Positions 52,641-60,298 of a stretch of DNA of 64,000 nucleotides are shown here, in pieces. Location of the stretch: the NCBI GenBank assembly GCA_018266295.1, contig JAFEAQ010000004.1, positions 682,001-746,000 of the forward strand, read 5' to 3'. The notes beneath the pieces were generated by a model. It had not been told where the DNA came from, did no database searches, and saw only the letters and a list, made by a program, of their open reading frames with translations. How positions within the stretch are numbered: position 1 is the stretch's first letter; each line of letters begins with the position of its first letter. Both the position numbers and the translations under genes were made by a program. Source of the stretch: Bdellovibrionales bacterium. GTDB taxonomy: Bacteria > Bdellovibrionota > Bdellovibrionia > Bdellovibrionales > Bdellovibrionaceae.

Positions 52641-53867
52641 ATGGATATCGCTCTCTCAGCAGAACAAGAACACGCTCTAGAAATTCTCCGCTCGGGGGAG
52701 AACGTTTTTCTTACTGGCGGCGCCGGAAGCGGTAAAAGCTATTTGATTCGCCATTTTATGGGCGAGCTGGATCCAAAACAAACGCCTATTTTAGCCTCCA
52801 CAGGCGCTGCTGCAGTGCTTTTGGGGGGACGGACGTTCCATAGCTTTTTTGGCCTCGGCATTATGGAGGGCGGCGTCGACGCCACTTATGAGCGTTGCTG
52901 CAAAGACCATCGCCTTCTGAATCGCTTGAAAAAAGTCGAAGGAGTGATCATCGATGAGATTTCGATGATTCCAGGTGCGGCTCTGATGATTGCTGAAGCC
53001 CTTGCGCAAAAGGCCCGTGATTCGAAGCTTCCTTGGGGCGGAATGAGAGTCATCAGCGTCGGCGATTTCGCACAGCTCCCGCCGGTAACGCGCTCTGGGC
53101 CGCGTGATTGGGCCTTTATCAACGAAACTTGGCAGCGCAGTGGCTTTCAAGTCTGCCAGCTTTCACACAATCAGCGCGTGCAAGACAATTATTTCCTCGA
53201 TGTGCTGGCGGATGTCCGCTATGGCAAAGTCACGCAGAGAGTTTTTGATTTCCTGTCTGAAAAAGTGCGTCCACACGATGAAGAAGATACGGGGACGAGA
53301 CTCTTCGGTCGTCGTGATATGTCTGAGAACTTCAATCAAAAAAAACTCGGCGAAATCAACGAAGTCGAAGTCACGATTGATTCAATTTACATTGGTGCTG
53401 AAAAGTTTATTGAAACCCTCATGAAAATGGCTCCAGTGCCGCAAAAACTGACGCTGAAAATCGGCTGCAGAGTCATTTTCCTGCAGAATGATCCGCAAAA
53501 ACGCTGGATTAACGGAACACGCGGTACTGTTACAAAAATTGAGATGGATAAAATCACTGTGCGCAAAGATGGCGGCCGCGAAGTAAATGTTGATAAGACC
53601 ACCTTCAGTTTGCAAGATGCTGAAGGCAACGTGACGGCCACTGTGATTCAATTTCCGCTAACACTTGCTTACGCGACAACAATTCACAAATCTCAAGGAG
53701 CAACGCTCGACGAAGTCTGGTGTGATCTGCGCTCACTGTGGGAGCCAGGACAAGCGTATGTGGCACTGAGCCGCTTGCGCACTGCTGAAGGACTCAAATT
53801 AGTTGGATGGAATCCGCGTTCCATCATTGTTGATCCAAAAGTTCTCGAGTTTTATCAGTCGATTTAA
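52641..53867 (+). CDS. Pif1-like helicase / AAA ATPase
   Basis: 408 residues from the ATG at 52641 (AAGGAAAG upstream). Walker A GGAGSGKS, STGAAAVLLGGRTFHSFFGLG (motif Ia), IIDEISMI (Walker B), GDFAQLPPV (motif III), and the C-terminal TIHKSQGATLDEVW with YVALSRLRT (motifs V-VI). Pif1 helicases unwind 5'-3' and resolve G-quadruplex or R-loop structures. About 30 bases before the M23 gene. Confidence 0.93.
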   Translation: MDIALSAEQEHALEILRSGENVFLTGGAGSGKSYLIRHFMGELDPKQTPILASTGAAAVLLGGRTFHSFFGLGIMEGGVDATYERCCKDHRLLNRLKKVEGVIIDEISMIPGAALMIAEALAQKARDSKLPWGGMRVISVGDFAQLPPVTRSGPRDWAFINETWQRSGFQVCQLSHNQRVQDNYFLDVLADVRYGKVTQRVFDFLSEKVRPHDEEDTGTRLFGRRDMSENFNQKKLGEINEVEVTIDSIYIGAEKFIETLMKMAPVPQKLTLKIGCRVIFLQNDPQKRWINGTRGTVTKIEMDKITVRKDGGREVNVDKTTFSLQDAEGNVTATVIQFPLTLAYATTIHKSQGATLDEVWCDLRSLWEPGQAYVALSRLRTAEGLKLVGWNPRSIIVDPKVLEFYQSI

Positions 53868-53888
53868 GAAAAATTTAGGAAAGAAGAC

Positions 53889-53918
53889 TTCACGTTCGTG
53901 TATTTATTTGCCTATAAT
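53889..53918 (+). promoter_or_regulatory. Predicted promoter of the M23 peptidase gene
   Basis: TTCACG (53889-53894), 18-base spacer, perfect TATAAT (53913-53918). The start site would be at about 53925, on a GTG codon in the peptidase frame. Confidence 0.55.
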
Positions 53919-53924
53919 GGACAG

Positions 53925-55226
53925 GTGAGTACAAAGAATGTTTATTTAATGACCGCGATTGTGGTGTGTGGGCTTTGTTTGGGTTGGGGAGGATCTTTTC
54001 TTTTCCAATTTAATGACGAAGTGATTAAAAACCCTGTGGCCGCGGCTCCGCCACCGCCAAATATTTTGCCTTCGCTCGAAGAGCTTTATCCTTACGAGAT
54101 TCCGCCGAAGTCCACTTTGGGCAGCGTTCTTGGTGAAATGGATATTAGTTCGCAAGTGATTCACCAAATCGTGCAAGCAGCGAAACCCGTCAGCGATCTT
54201 GGCCGCATCAAGCCGGGCACGCGCTTTCAGCTTTATTACAAAAATCCAAAAGACGAATCTTCTGAAGTGACGGGAATTAAGTTCCATTTCTCGCCGACAG
54301 AAATGCTGGAAGTTCATAAAGTGAATGATCAGTGGACGGCTCAGAAGATCACCGAAAAAGTTGAAATCAAAGTCGTCACATTCGCCGGTGTTGTGAAAAG
54401 TTCTTTGTGGGGCTCTGCTGCTGAAGCAAAGATGGATCCGAACTTGATCGCGGATCTTGCCGAAGTGTTCGCATGGCAAATGGATTTCTCGCGTGAAGTT
54501 CAAGCGGATGACCGTTGGAGACTTTCAGTTGAGCAGAAGTTCGTCAAAGGCCAGCCGGTCGGCTGGGGTTCCATCTTGGCAGCTGAATATGAAAATGAAA
54601 ATCAAAAGCTCGTAGGTATTCTTTATCGCACCAGCGATACTGAGTCCGGCTATTATTCTCCAGATGGCCAAAGTCTTCGCCGCATGTTCTTAAAGAGTCC
54701 GATTCGTTACGGACGCATCTCATCTAGATTCAGTACAAAACGCTTCCATCCGATTTTGCAATACAATCGTCCGCACTTGGGCGTCGATTTCGCGGCTCCG
54801 GTGGGAACTCCAGTCCGTGCAGTCGGCGATGGAGTTATTGCCGAAGCGGGAGTTCGCGGTGGCGCGGGTAAAATGATCCGCATCCGTCACAATTCAGAAT
54901 ACGCAACCGCTTACAAGCATCTCAGTGGTTTTGCCAAGGGTATTCACAGTGGCTCTCGTGTTCAGCAAGGTCAGATTATTGGATATTCCGGCAACACGGG
55001 TCTTTCAACGGGCCCGCATTTGCACTTTGAATTTTTCCAAGGCGGCCGTTACATCGATCCGCTCGGAAAGAAGTTTCCATCTGCGGAGCCAATTCCACAA
55101 GATCGCCTCGCACAATTTAAGACAGAAGTGACGACCATGATGGCGTCACTCCCGGATTGGAACAGCGAAAAGTTTGGTCGCAGCAGCAGTCTTCCACCGC
55201 AGCAAACTCAGCCGAGTGGCATGTAA
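53925..55226 (+). CDS. Exported M23 (LytM-type) peptidoglycan endopeptidase
   Basis: About 433 residues. An N-terminal signal anchor (VVCGLCLGWGGSFLFQF) is followed by a Pro-rich joint, a LysM/OapA-like region (residues ~60-250), then the M23 domain. There the zinc ligands are in RPHLGVDFAAPVG and HLHFE with catalytic GYSGNTGLSTGPHLHF. It cleaves peptide crosslinks in peptidoglycan. The start is ambiguous: GTG 53898, GTG 53925 or ATG 53949. I chose 53925 because it coincides with the predicted transcription start of the TATAAT promoter. Confidence 0.88.
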   Translation: MSTKNVYLMTAIVVCGLCLGWGGSFLFQFNDEVIKNPVAAAPPPPNILPSLEELYPYEIPPKSTLGSVLGEMDISSQVIHQIVQAAKPVSDLGRIKPGTRFQLYYKNPKDESSEVTGIKFHFSPTEMLEVHKVNDQWTAQKITEKVEIKVVTFAGVVKSSLWGSAAEAKMDPNLIADLAEVFAWQMDFSREVQADDRWRLSVEQKFVKGQPVGWGSILAAEYENENQKLVGILYRTSDTESGYYSPDGQSLRRMFLKSPIRYGRISSRFSTKRFHPILQYNRPHLGVDFAAPVGTPVRAVGDGVIAEAGVRGGAGKMIRIRHNSEYATAYKHLSGFAKGIHSGSRVQQGQIIGYSGNTGLSTGPHLHFEFFQGGRYIDPLGKKFPSAEPIPQDRLAQFKTEVTTMMASLPDWNSEKFGRSSSLPPQQTQPSGM

Positions 55227-55229
55227 GTT

Positions 55230-55592
55230 TTATTCGATAATTTGTGGTTCAACGGATTGTTGTTCCACAGGTTGCTGACCGTGCCAACCACGATGGTAAT
55301 CTCTCACGCAACGATAGCGCACAATCACGAAGCGGCCGATACGAATACGATAGGCCTCTAAACGATAGCCGCGTGGGCAGTAGCGACGATAGCGTCTCAT
55401 CATGTCTACTTCGCCCTTGGTAGAGTTCTCAGTAACAACTTTTGAATCGACATCCTGTAAGTCTTTTGAGGTGATGCCGAGATCAGTTAATACCTTTGGT
55501 AATGGAGCTTCTTCTGCATTCATCTCCGCGGCCAGAACGGGTGTTGAGCCAACGATCAATGAAGCCAAAACTAGTGTCACAAATTTTCTCAT
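55230..55592 (-). CDS. Small secreted basic protein
   Basis: 120 residues, signal peptide MRKFVTLVLASLIVGSTPVLA. The middle (residues ~65-100) is very Arg/Tyr-rich with two cysteines (YRRYCPRGY, RYRCVRDYHR), the C-terminus Gln/Pro/Glu-rich. AGGAGG is close to the ATG. Not recognised. Convergent with the M23 gene, stops 3 bases apart. Confidence 0.72.
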   Translation of the reverse strand: MRKFVTLVLASLIVGSTPVLAAEMNAEEAPLPKVLTDLGITSKDLQDVDSKVVTENSTKGEVDMMRRYRRYCPRGYRLEAYRIRIGRFVIVRYRCVRDYHRGWHGQQPVEQQSVEPQIIE

Positions 55593-55694
55593 GGGTTCCT
55601 CCTGTTAGGGTCCAGGGGCAATTATGGGAAGGGGTCTTGAATGCTTCATGATAAAGTCTTGAAAAGGCCACGAAGTGCGAGTAGTTTTGCGGCC

Positions 55695-56813
55695 ATGAAA
55701 CTGTTTCCAGAGCAAGCCATGAAAATGGCCATACAAGAAGCATACAAAGGGGCGACAAGAGTCAGTCCGAATCCTCTTGTTGGAGCCGTCGTTTTAGATG
55801 CTGAAGGAAACTTTTTAGCAAGTGGTCATCATGAATTTTATGGCGGTCCACACGCGGAAGTGAATGCTCTGAAAAATCTTTCCATCGAACAGCTTCGTGG
55901 GGCCACAGTTTATGTCACACTCGAGCCTTGTGCGCACGAAGGAAAAACGCCTTCATGCGCAAAGATGATGGCAAAGCTGCCAATCAAGAAAGTCGTGTTT
56001 GGTCTTGTCGATCCGAACCCACTTGTTGCCGGTCAAGGTGCTGCGATCTTGCAGGCTGCCGGGATCGAGACTGAAGTTTTCTCAGACGCCCATCCTGAAT
56101 TTAAAAATGAACTCGAAGAAGTCTGCGAAGCATTCCTCTGGAACTTTCGCGAGAAGAAAGTTTTCGTTTCGCTGAAGATCGCTCAGAGCCTCGATGGACA
56201 AGTCGGACTTAAAACCGGAGAGAGTAAGTGGATCACGAATGAAAAATCGCGGGAGTATGCTCACTATCTTCGGGCTTGTTATGATGCAACGCTGGTTGGA
56301 AGGGGGACGGTTCAGCACGACAATCCGTCTTTAAATATCCGTCATCCTGAAATTCAAAAAGACAACCGCGTGGTGGTGATTGATCCAAGCGGGACTTTGT
56401 TGCATGAGGCCTCCCAGTTGCAGATCACTCGGCTGCATAAACCAGAAAATATTTTTTGGTGTGTGAGCGCGGTGAAAAACTCCTCTAGGGACCTGCCTTT
56501 TGCCAAAATCGTGAAGGTGCAAGAAAACGCCGACGGCAGTTTGAACCTCGAAGATCTTTTGCAGAATCTTTGGAATCACGGGCTTCGTTCTGTGATGGTG
56601 GAAGGTGGACCATTGACGGCAGCAAACTTCTTGAAGGCCGGTTTAGTAAACAGGCTTTATATTTTCACCGCTCCGGTGGTGGTCGGTGCCCAAGGCGGCC
56701 GCTCGTGGACTGAGGGAATCAGCATTGGTGAAATGCGCGAGCGCCTTCAGGTGAAAAACCCGCAAACACTGTCATTTGGGGCTGATATACTGACCACTGG
56801 ACGTTTGGCCTGA
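55695..56813 (+). CDS. ribD: Bifunctional riboflavin deaminase/reductase
   Basis: 372 residues from the ATG at 55695. Deaminase domain (1-~145): GPHAEVNAL and PCAHEGKTPSCAKMM, the zinc-site His and two Cys. Reductase domain (~150-370): FVSLKIAQSLDGQVG and VEGGPLTAANFL. It carries out two steps of riboflavin synthesis. An earlier in-frame ATG at 55641 is less likely. No FMN-riboswitch-like leader was found; other rib genes are not in the window. Confidence 0.92.
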   Translation: MKLFPEQAMKMAIQEAYKGATRVSPNPLVGAVVLDAEGNFLASGHHEFYGGPHAEVNALKNLSIEQLRGATVYVTLEPCAHEGKTPSCAKMMAKLPIKKVVFGLVDPNPLVAGQGAAILQAAGIETEVFSDAHPEFKNELEEVCEAFLWNFREKKVFVSLKIAQSLDGQVGLKTGESKWITNEKSREYAHYLRACYDATLVGRGTVQHDNPSLNIRHPEIQKDNRVVVIDPSGTLLHEASQLQITRLHKPENIFWCVSAVKNSSRDLPFAKIVKVQENADGSLNLEDLLQNLWNHGLRSVMVEGGPLTAANFLKAGLVNRLYIFTAPVVVGAQGGRSWTEGISIGEMRERLQVKNPQTLSFGADILTTGRLA

Positions 56814-56969
56814 ACTTTTTACAGGACGCAAGTCCATACGCTGAAGGTCATTTGTCGGAAAGCAGCGATCTTGTTTAACCCAAGAAGGCTTATATTCGTT
56901 TAAAACCTGACGATGCATCGCATTCATTTCTGGCCCTTAGCTGTCGTAGGCGCAGGGGAGCGACTCTGC

Positions 56970-57000
56970 TATAATGGCTGAAAGGTGAGCACTCACCTTT
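56970..57000 (+). promoter_or_regulatory. TATAAT box with start-proximal hairpin
   Basis: TATAAT (56970-56975) lies 6 bases before AAAGGTGAG-CA-CTCACCTTT (56981-57000), a 9-bp stem followed by TTTT. The -35 is not clear. If the TATAAT is used, the mRNA begins with this stem; otherwise the stem plus T-run is a terminator of upstream transcription. Confidence 0.5.
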
Positions 57001-57023
57001 TTTTAGGAGTTTTTAAGTAAAGT

Positions 57024-57419
57024 ATGAGCGACGACGGTAGTAGATCGATAGTTAAAAATTTAAAGAACGAATGGGCTCTCTTCTGGGAGAGCATCGCGGG
57101 CGAGGATCAGGAAGACAGCGCCTTTGAAACAGGGAAGTTAGAAATCCTGAACCTTGACCAACTTCACGAAATCATTAAAGCCCTCAGTCATGATCGTAAG
57201 CGTTTGAACCAAAAGTTAGAGTCCTTGAATAAGGAACTCGAACTCAACGGGGCCAAGCTCGAAAGCATCCGTCTTGTCGGTGGACAAGACGAAGAGACTC
57301 TCAAACGTATTAACGAATTGAGCGATATCGGCCAGGTCCTGAGTGAACAACTTAGCAAACTGGACGAAAAGATTAAATGGACTCGACTTCGCCAAGAAGA
57401 GTTCCTGGCTGAGCCATAA
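57024..57419 (+). CDS. Small coiled-coil protein
   Basis: 131 residues. Residues ~1-35 are acidic; ~45-125 form long charged helices with heptad character (IIKALSHDRKRLNQKLESLNKELELNGAKLESI). No cysteine, no membrane segment, no family recognised. It ends at its own terminator, 188 bases before the motor operon. The nearest ribosome site, AGGAG, is 14 bases from the ATG, longer than usual. Confidence 0.6.
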   Translation: MSDDGSRSIVKNLKNEWALFWESIAGEDQEDSAFETGKLEILNLDQLHEIIKALSHDRKRLNQKLESLNKELELNGAKLESIRLVGGQDEETLKRINELSDIGQVLSEQLSKLDEKIKWTRLRQEEFLAEP

Positions 57420-57446
57420 TTCCATCTAGACAAATTTATACCTGCA

Positions 57447-57480
57447 CAAGCCTGGACGATACTCCAGGCTTGTTTTTTTT
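57447..57480 (+). terminator. Rho-independent terminator after the coiled-coil gene
   Basis: CAAGCCTGG, loop ACGATACT, CCAGGCTTG, perfect 9-bp stem, followed by eight Ts. It separates the small coiled-coil gene from the motor operon. Confidence 0.9.
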
Positions 57481-57607
57481 CGGCCAACAGGGTGGTGCGC
57501 AAAGTTGTGATTTTACGCCACCCAGACTCCAGTTCCCACGTGGGAAAGCCGTTAGGCATGATAGCGGTTATTGTGACTGCGCTTAGCATTTAATGGAGTT
57601 GGCTGAG

Positions 57608-59338
57608 ATGTCATTCAATTATCATAAAAATAAAGAAGGACATTCTAACGACAGTTTTTGGACGTCGTATTCGGATCTATTTTTGGGTCTTAGTACGATC
57701 TTCTTGCTGTTGTATGTGATCTCTAGTCTTCGCACCAGCACTGATGCCATCCGTTCACAGGTTGAGAGCCAGAAACTTTCCATGGAAGTGGAAGAGTTAA
57801 AAGGTCAGCTCAAAATGTATGAGAACGTAAAAAACGAGTACATGAACAATGCCCCGAAAGACGAAGTTCAAGAGTACCAAGAGTTGATGGACAAACTCAC
57901 GCTGTTGCAAGAGGACGCAAAAACCGAGAAGGACAAACTCATCGAGCAAGCTCTTGCTAACGATGGCAAAGTGAAAGCTTTGAATAAGTACCAGCAGATG
58001 GTGCGTAACGTAATGAACGCCAATAAGATGGCGAAGTCTAAGATCGTTAATCGTGATGACTTAATTAAAGATCAGGACGAAGAGATCGAAGTTAAAAAGG
58101 GTGAAATATCTGATCTTCAAAAAGACGTTCAGCAAAAAAAGGCTCTCATTGCTGAGGGTGAAAGAAAGATCGACGAAGCTAATAATTACTTAAAATCTAA
58201 GCAGGCTGAGTTGAAGCAAGCGCTTCGCACGAACAAGATCACTCGTGAACGTTACAACATGCGACTTGCTCAAGTTAAAGCTGAAAATGACAAGCGCGTG
58301 AATCAGTTGGCTTTGGCAAATGAAAAATACAATGAGCAATTGGAAGCAGCTGCCGGTCAGTTGAAACAAGCTAATGCTCAACTCGCTCAGACGAATGAGC
58401 AGTTGAATCAGACAAATACTGCGTTGACGAATACTCAAGGACAATTGGCTGCGACTCAAGGGTTGTTGGATAAAAAAGAAGGCGAAGTTAAAGGTCTTTA
58501 TGGCGCCCTTCAAAAGCAAGCGGCTGAAGGTCAAGCTAAACTGGCTCAGATGCAAGCTGGCTTCGCGGCTGAAAAAGCTCGCGAAAAAGCAGCATTCGAA
58601 GCTGAGTTAGGCCGTAATAAAGCTATGGGTGCGGCGGAACGTGCTCGTCGTGAAGGTGAATTCAAAGCGGCAATGGCAGCGAAAGAAAAAGAGTTTGGTG
58701 GCAAGATGGCGGCTTTGGGCGGCCAATTGAAAGACACCGAAGGTCAGTTGGCGAAAGCACGGGCTGAGATCGAAGCTCGTCGTTCTGTAGCTGACGAAGT
58801 TAAAAAAGGTTTTGCGAAGGCGGGAATCAAGGCGGATATCGACATGGAGACGGGCGATGTCGTTCTTGATTTCGGTCAAGCTTATTTCGATAGCGACTCG
58901 GATCATCTGAAAAATGAAATGAAGAACGTCCTCGAAAAAGCGATGCCAATCTATTCGAAGTCTTTGTTCGGAAATCCTAAGATCTCAGACAAAATTACTG
59001 CGGTTGAGATCGTGGGTTTTGCGTCACCGACTTATAAAGGTCGTTTCATCGATCCAAAGAGTCAGAAGCCTGAAGATAAGCAAGCCATCAAGTATAATAT
59101 GGACCTCAGTTACCGTCGTGCGAATGCCATCTTCGGATACGTTCTCGACGACAATAACCTGAGATTTGAGCATCAAAAAGAGTTAGTAGGATTGATGAAG
59201 GTTTCCGGTCGTTCCTTCTTGGAAGTAATGAACGTGAATACCAGAAATGTCGCCAATGCCAATGAGTTCTGTAAGCAGAACGATTGTAAAAAGGCGCAAA
59301 GAGTTATCATCAGATTTAATGTGGATCAAAAGAAATAA
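57608..59338 (+). CDS. MotB/OmpA-like stator protein with long periplasmic coiled coil
   Basis: 576 residues from the ATG at 57608 (GGAG upstream). Near the N-terminus FWTSYSDLFLGLSTIFLLLYVIS is a MotB-type helix with the proton-carrying Asp23 after the conserved W and Y. Residues ~45-395 are a coiled coil, about 350 residues long, far longer than in MotB. The C-terminal ~175 residues form an OmpA-family domain (VVLDFGQAYFDSDSDHL, VEIVGFASPTYKGRF, LSYRRANAIFGYVL) of the peptidoglycan-binding class. First gene of the three-gene operon; the MotA-like gene starts 9-12 bases later. Confidence 0.85.
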   Translation: MSFNYHKNKEGHSNDSFWTSYSDLFLGLSTIFLLLYVISSLRTSTDAIRSQVESQKLSMEVEELKGQLKMYENVKNEYMNNAPKDEVQEYQELMDKLTLLQEDAKTEKDKLIEQALANDGKVKALNKYQQMVRNVMNANKMAKSKIVNRDDLIKDQDEEIEVKKGEISDLQKDVQQKKALIAEGERKIDEANNYLKSKQAELKQALRTNKITRERYNMRLAQVKAENDKRVNQLALANEKYNEQLEAAAGQLKQANAQLAQTNEQLNQTNTALTNTQGQLAATQGLLDKKEGEVKGLYGALQKQAAEGQAKLAQMQAGFAAEKAREKAAFEAELGRNKAMGAAERARREGEFKAAMAAKEKEFGGKMAALGGQLKDTEGQLAKARAEIEARRSVADEVKKGFAKAGIKADIDMETGDVVLDFGQAYFDSDSDHLKNEMKNVLEKAMPIYSKSLFGNPKISDKITAVEIVGFASPTYKGRFIDPKSQKPEDKQAIKYNMDLSYRRANAIFGYVLDDNNLRFEHQKELVGLMKVSGRSFLEVMNVNTRNVANANEFCKQNDCKKAQRVIIRFNVDQKK

Positions 59339-59347
59339 AAGAGGTGT

Positions 59348-60283
59348 GTGGTGTTAGACGGAAAAACTATCGCAGAATATTTTATATTATGTCTGCCATA
59401 TGTAATGGCGAGCGTCTTCGTTGTCGGCGTTTTCTTCCGCGCTATGGTCTACTATACGGTTCGCCGTCATGAGTGGTTCGCGCGCGAGTTCGAAAAACGT
59501 GTGAATCGTTTCATGGAGACTGAAACTCCAGGAAAAGTCCACGATGTTTCTTTCTATGTTCTTTCTAAAAGAATGCTTGAAAGAACCTACTATGAAGTCT
59601 TCGAGATCCGCGATCGCATGAAGCGCAGAAAGCCAGATGCGGTGATGAGCTGGAGTGATCGCCTGTTCCTCATTAAGCAAGGTTGCGCTTGGTTGGTGAA
59701 AGATATCTTGAAACAAGTGAAGTTCTTGAAATGGACTGAAGAGACGCCAAAATTGTTGAACATTACGAAAGCAACGTTCCACCACAATCCTTGCTTTAAC
59801 CGTGTGTTCGGCATCATCCCAATGCAGGGTTTGAATGACATTATCTCTATCTTGCCGGGTCTTTTCGTTGTTGCCGGTATCCTGGGTACGTTCATCGGTA
59901 TCGCGACAGGTCTTGGTGACTTGGGCGGTATGAATCTTCAGGACTTGGAAGCAACTAAGAACATCATGGATAAATTCCTCCATGAGATTTCTTTTGCGAT
60001 GAAATCTTCGATCGTGGGTATCGTGTTCTCTCTTGCGACTCATATTTTGAATACTATGATGTCGCCAGAAAGAGCTTACGTTTCTATGATCGACCGTTTT
60101 GAAAGCTCTATGGATCTTCTATGGTATCGTAGTGATAACAATACTTATCCTTCTGATGAGCGTCCATTCGACGAACACAAGGATGCAGTAGAAGCTCTTG
60201 CTGAAGATGCCTTGAATAAGGAGATCAGCAAAGGCCAAAGAACACGTGAGATGCTTGAGGTGCGTAAGCCAAAAGCTTCGTAA
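59348..60283 (+). CDS. MotA/ExbB/TolQ-family proton-channel protein
   Basis: 311 residues from a GTG (GAGG before it). Membrane segments: one at ~8-28, a central pair near ~174-200 (ISILPGLFVVAGILGTFIGIATGL) and ~218-240 (ISFAMKSSIVGIVFSLATHIL). The latter two are the hallmark TM3/TM4 of MotA/ExbB, which with a MotB-type Asp build the ion path. The cytoplasmic domain of ~130 residues lies between TM1 and the pair. No flagellar motor genes are close. It is 14 bases upstream of the FHA gene. Confidence 0.88.
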   Translation: MVLDGKTIAEYFILCLPYVMASVFVVGVFFRAMVYYTVRRHEWFAREFEKRVNRFMETETPGKVHDVSFYVLSKRMLERTYYEVFEIRDRMKRRKPDAVMSWSDRLFLIKQGCAWLVKDILKQVKFLKWTEETPKLLNITKATFHHNPCFNRVFGIIPMQGLNDIISILPGLFVVAGILGTFIGIATGLGDLGGMNLQDLEATKNIMDKFLHEISFAMKSSIVGIVFSLATHILNTMMSPERAYVSMIDRFESSMDLLWYRSDNNTYPSDERPFDEHKDAVEALAEDALNKEISKGQRTREMLEVRKPKAS

Positions 60284-60298
60284 TTGGGAAACTAAGAG

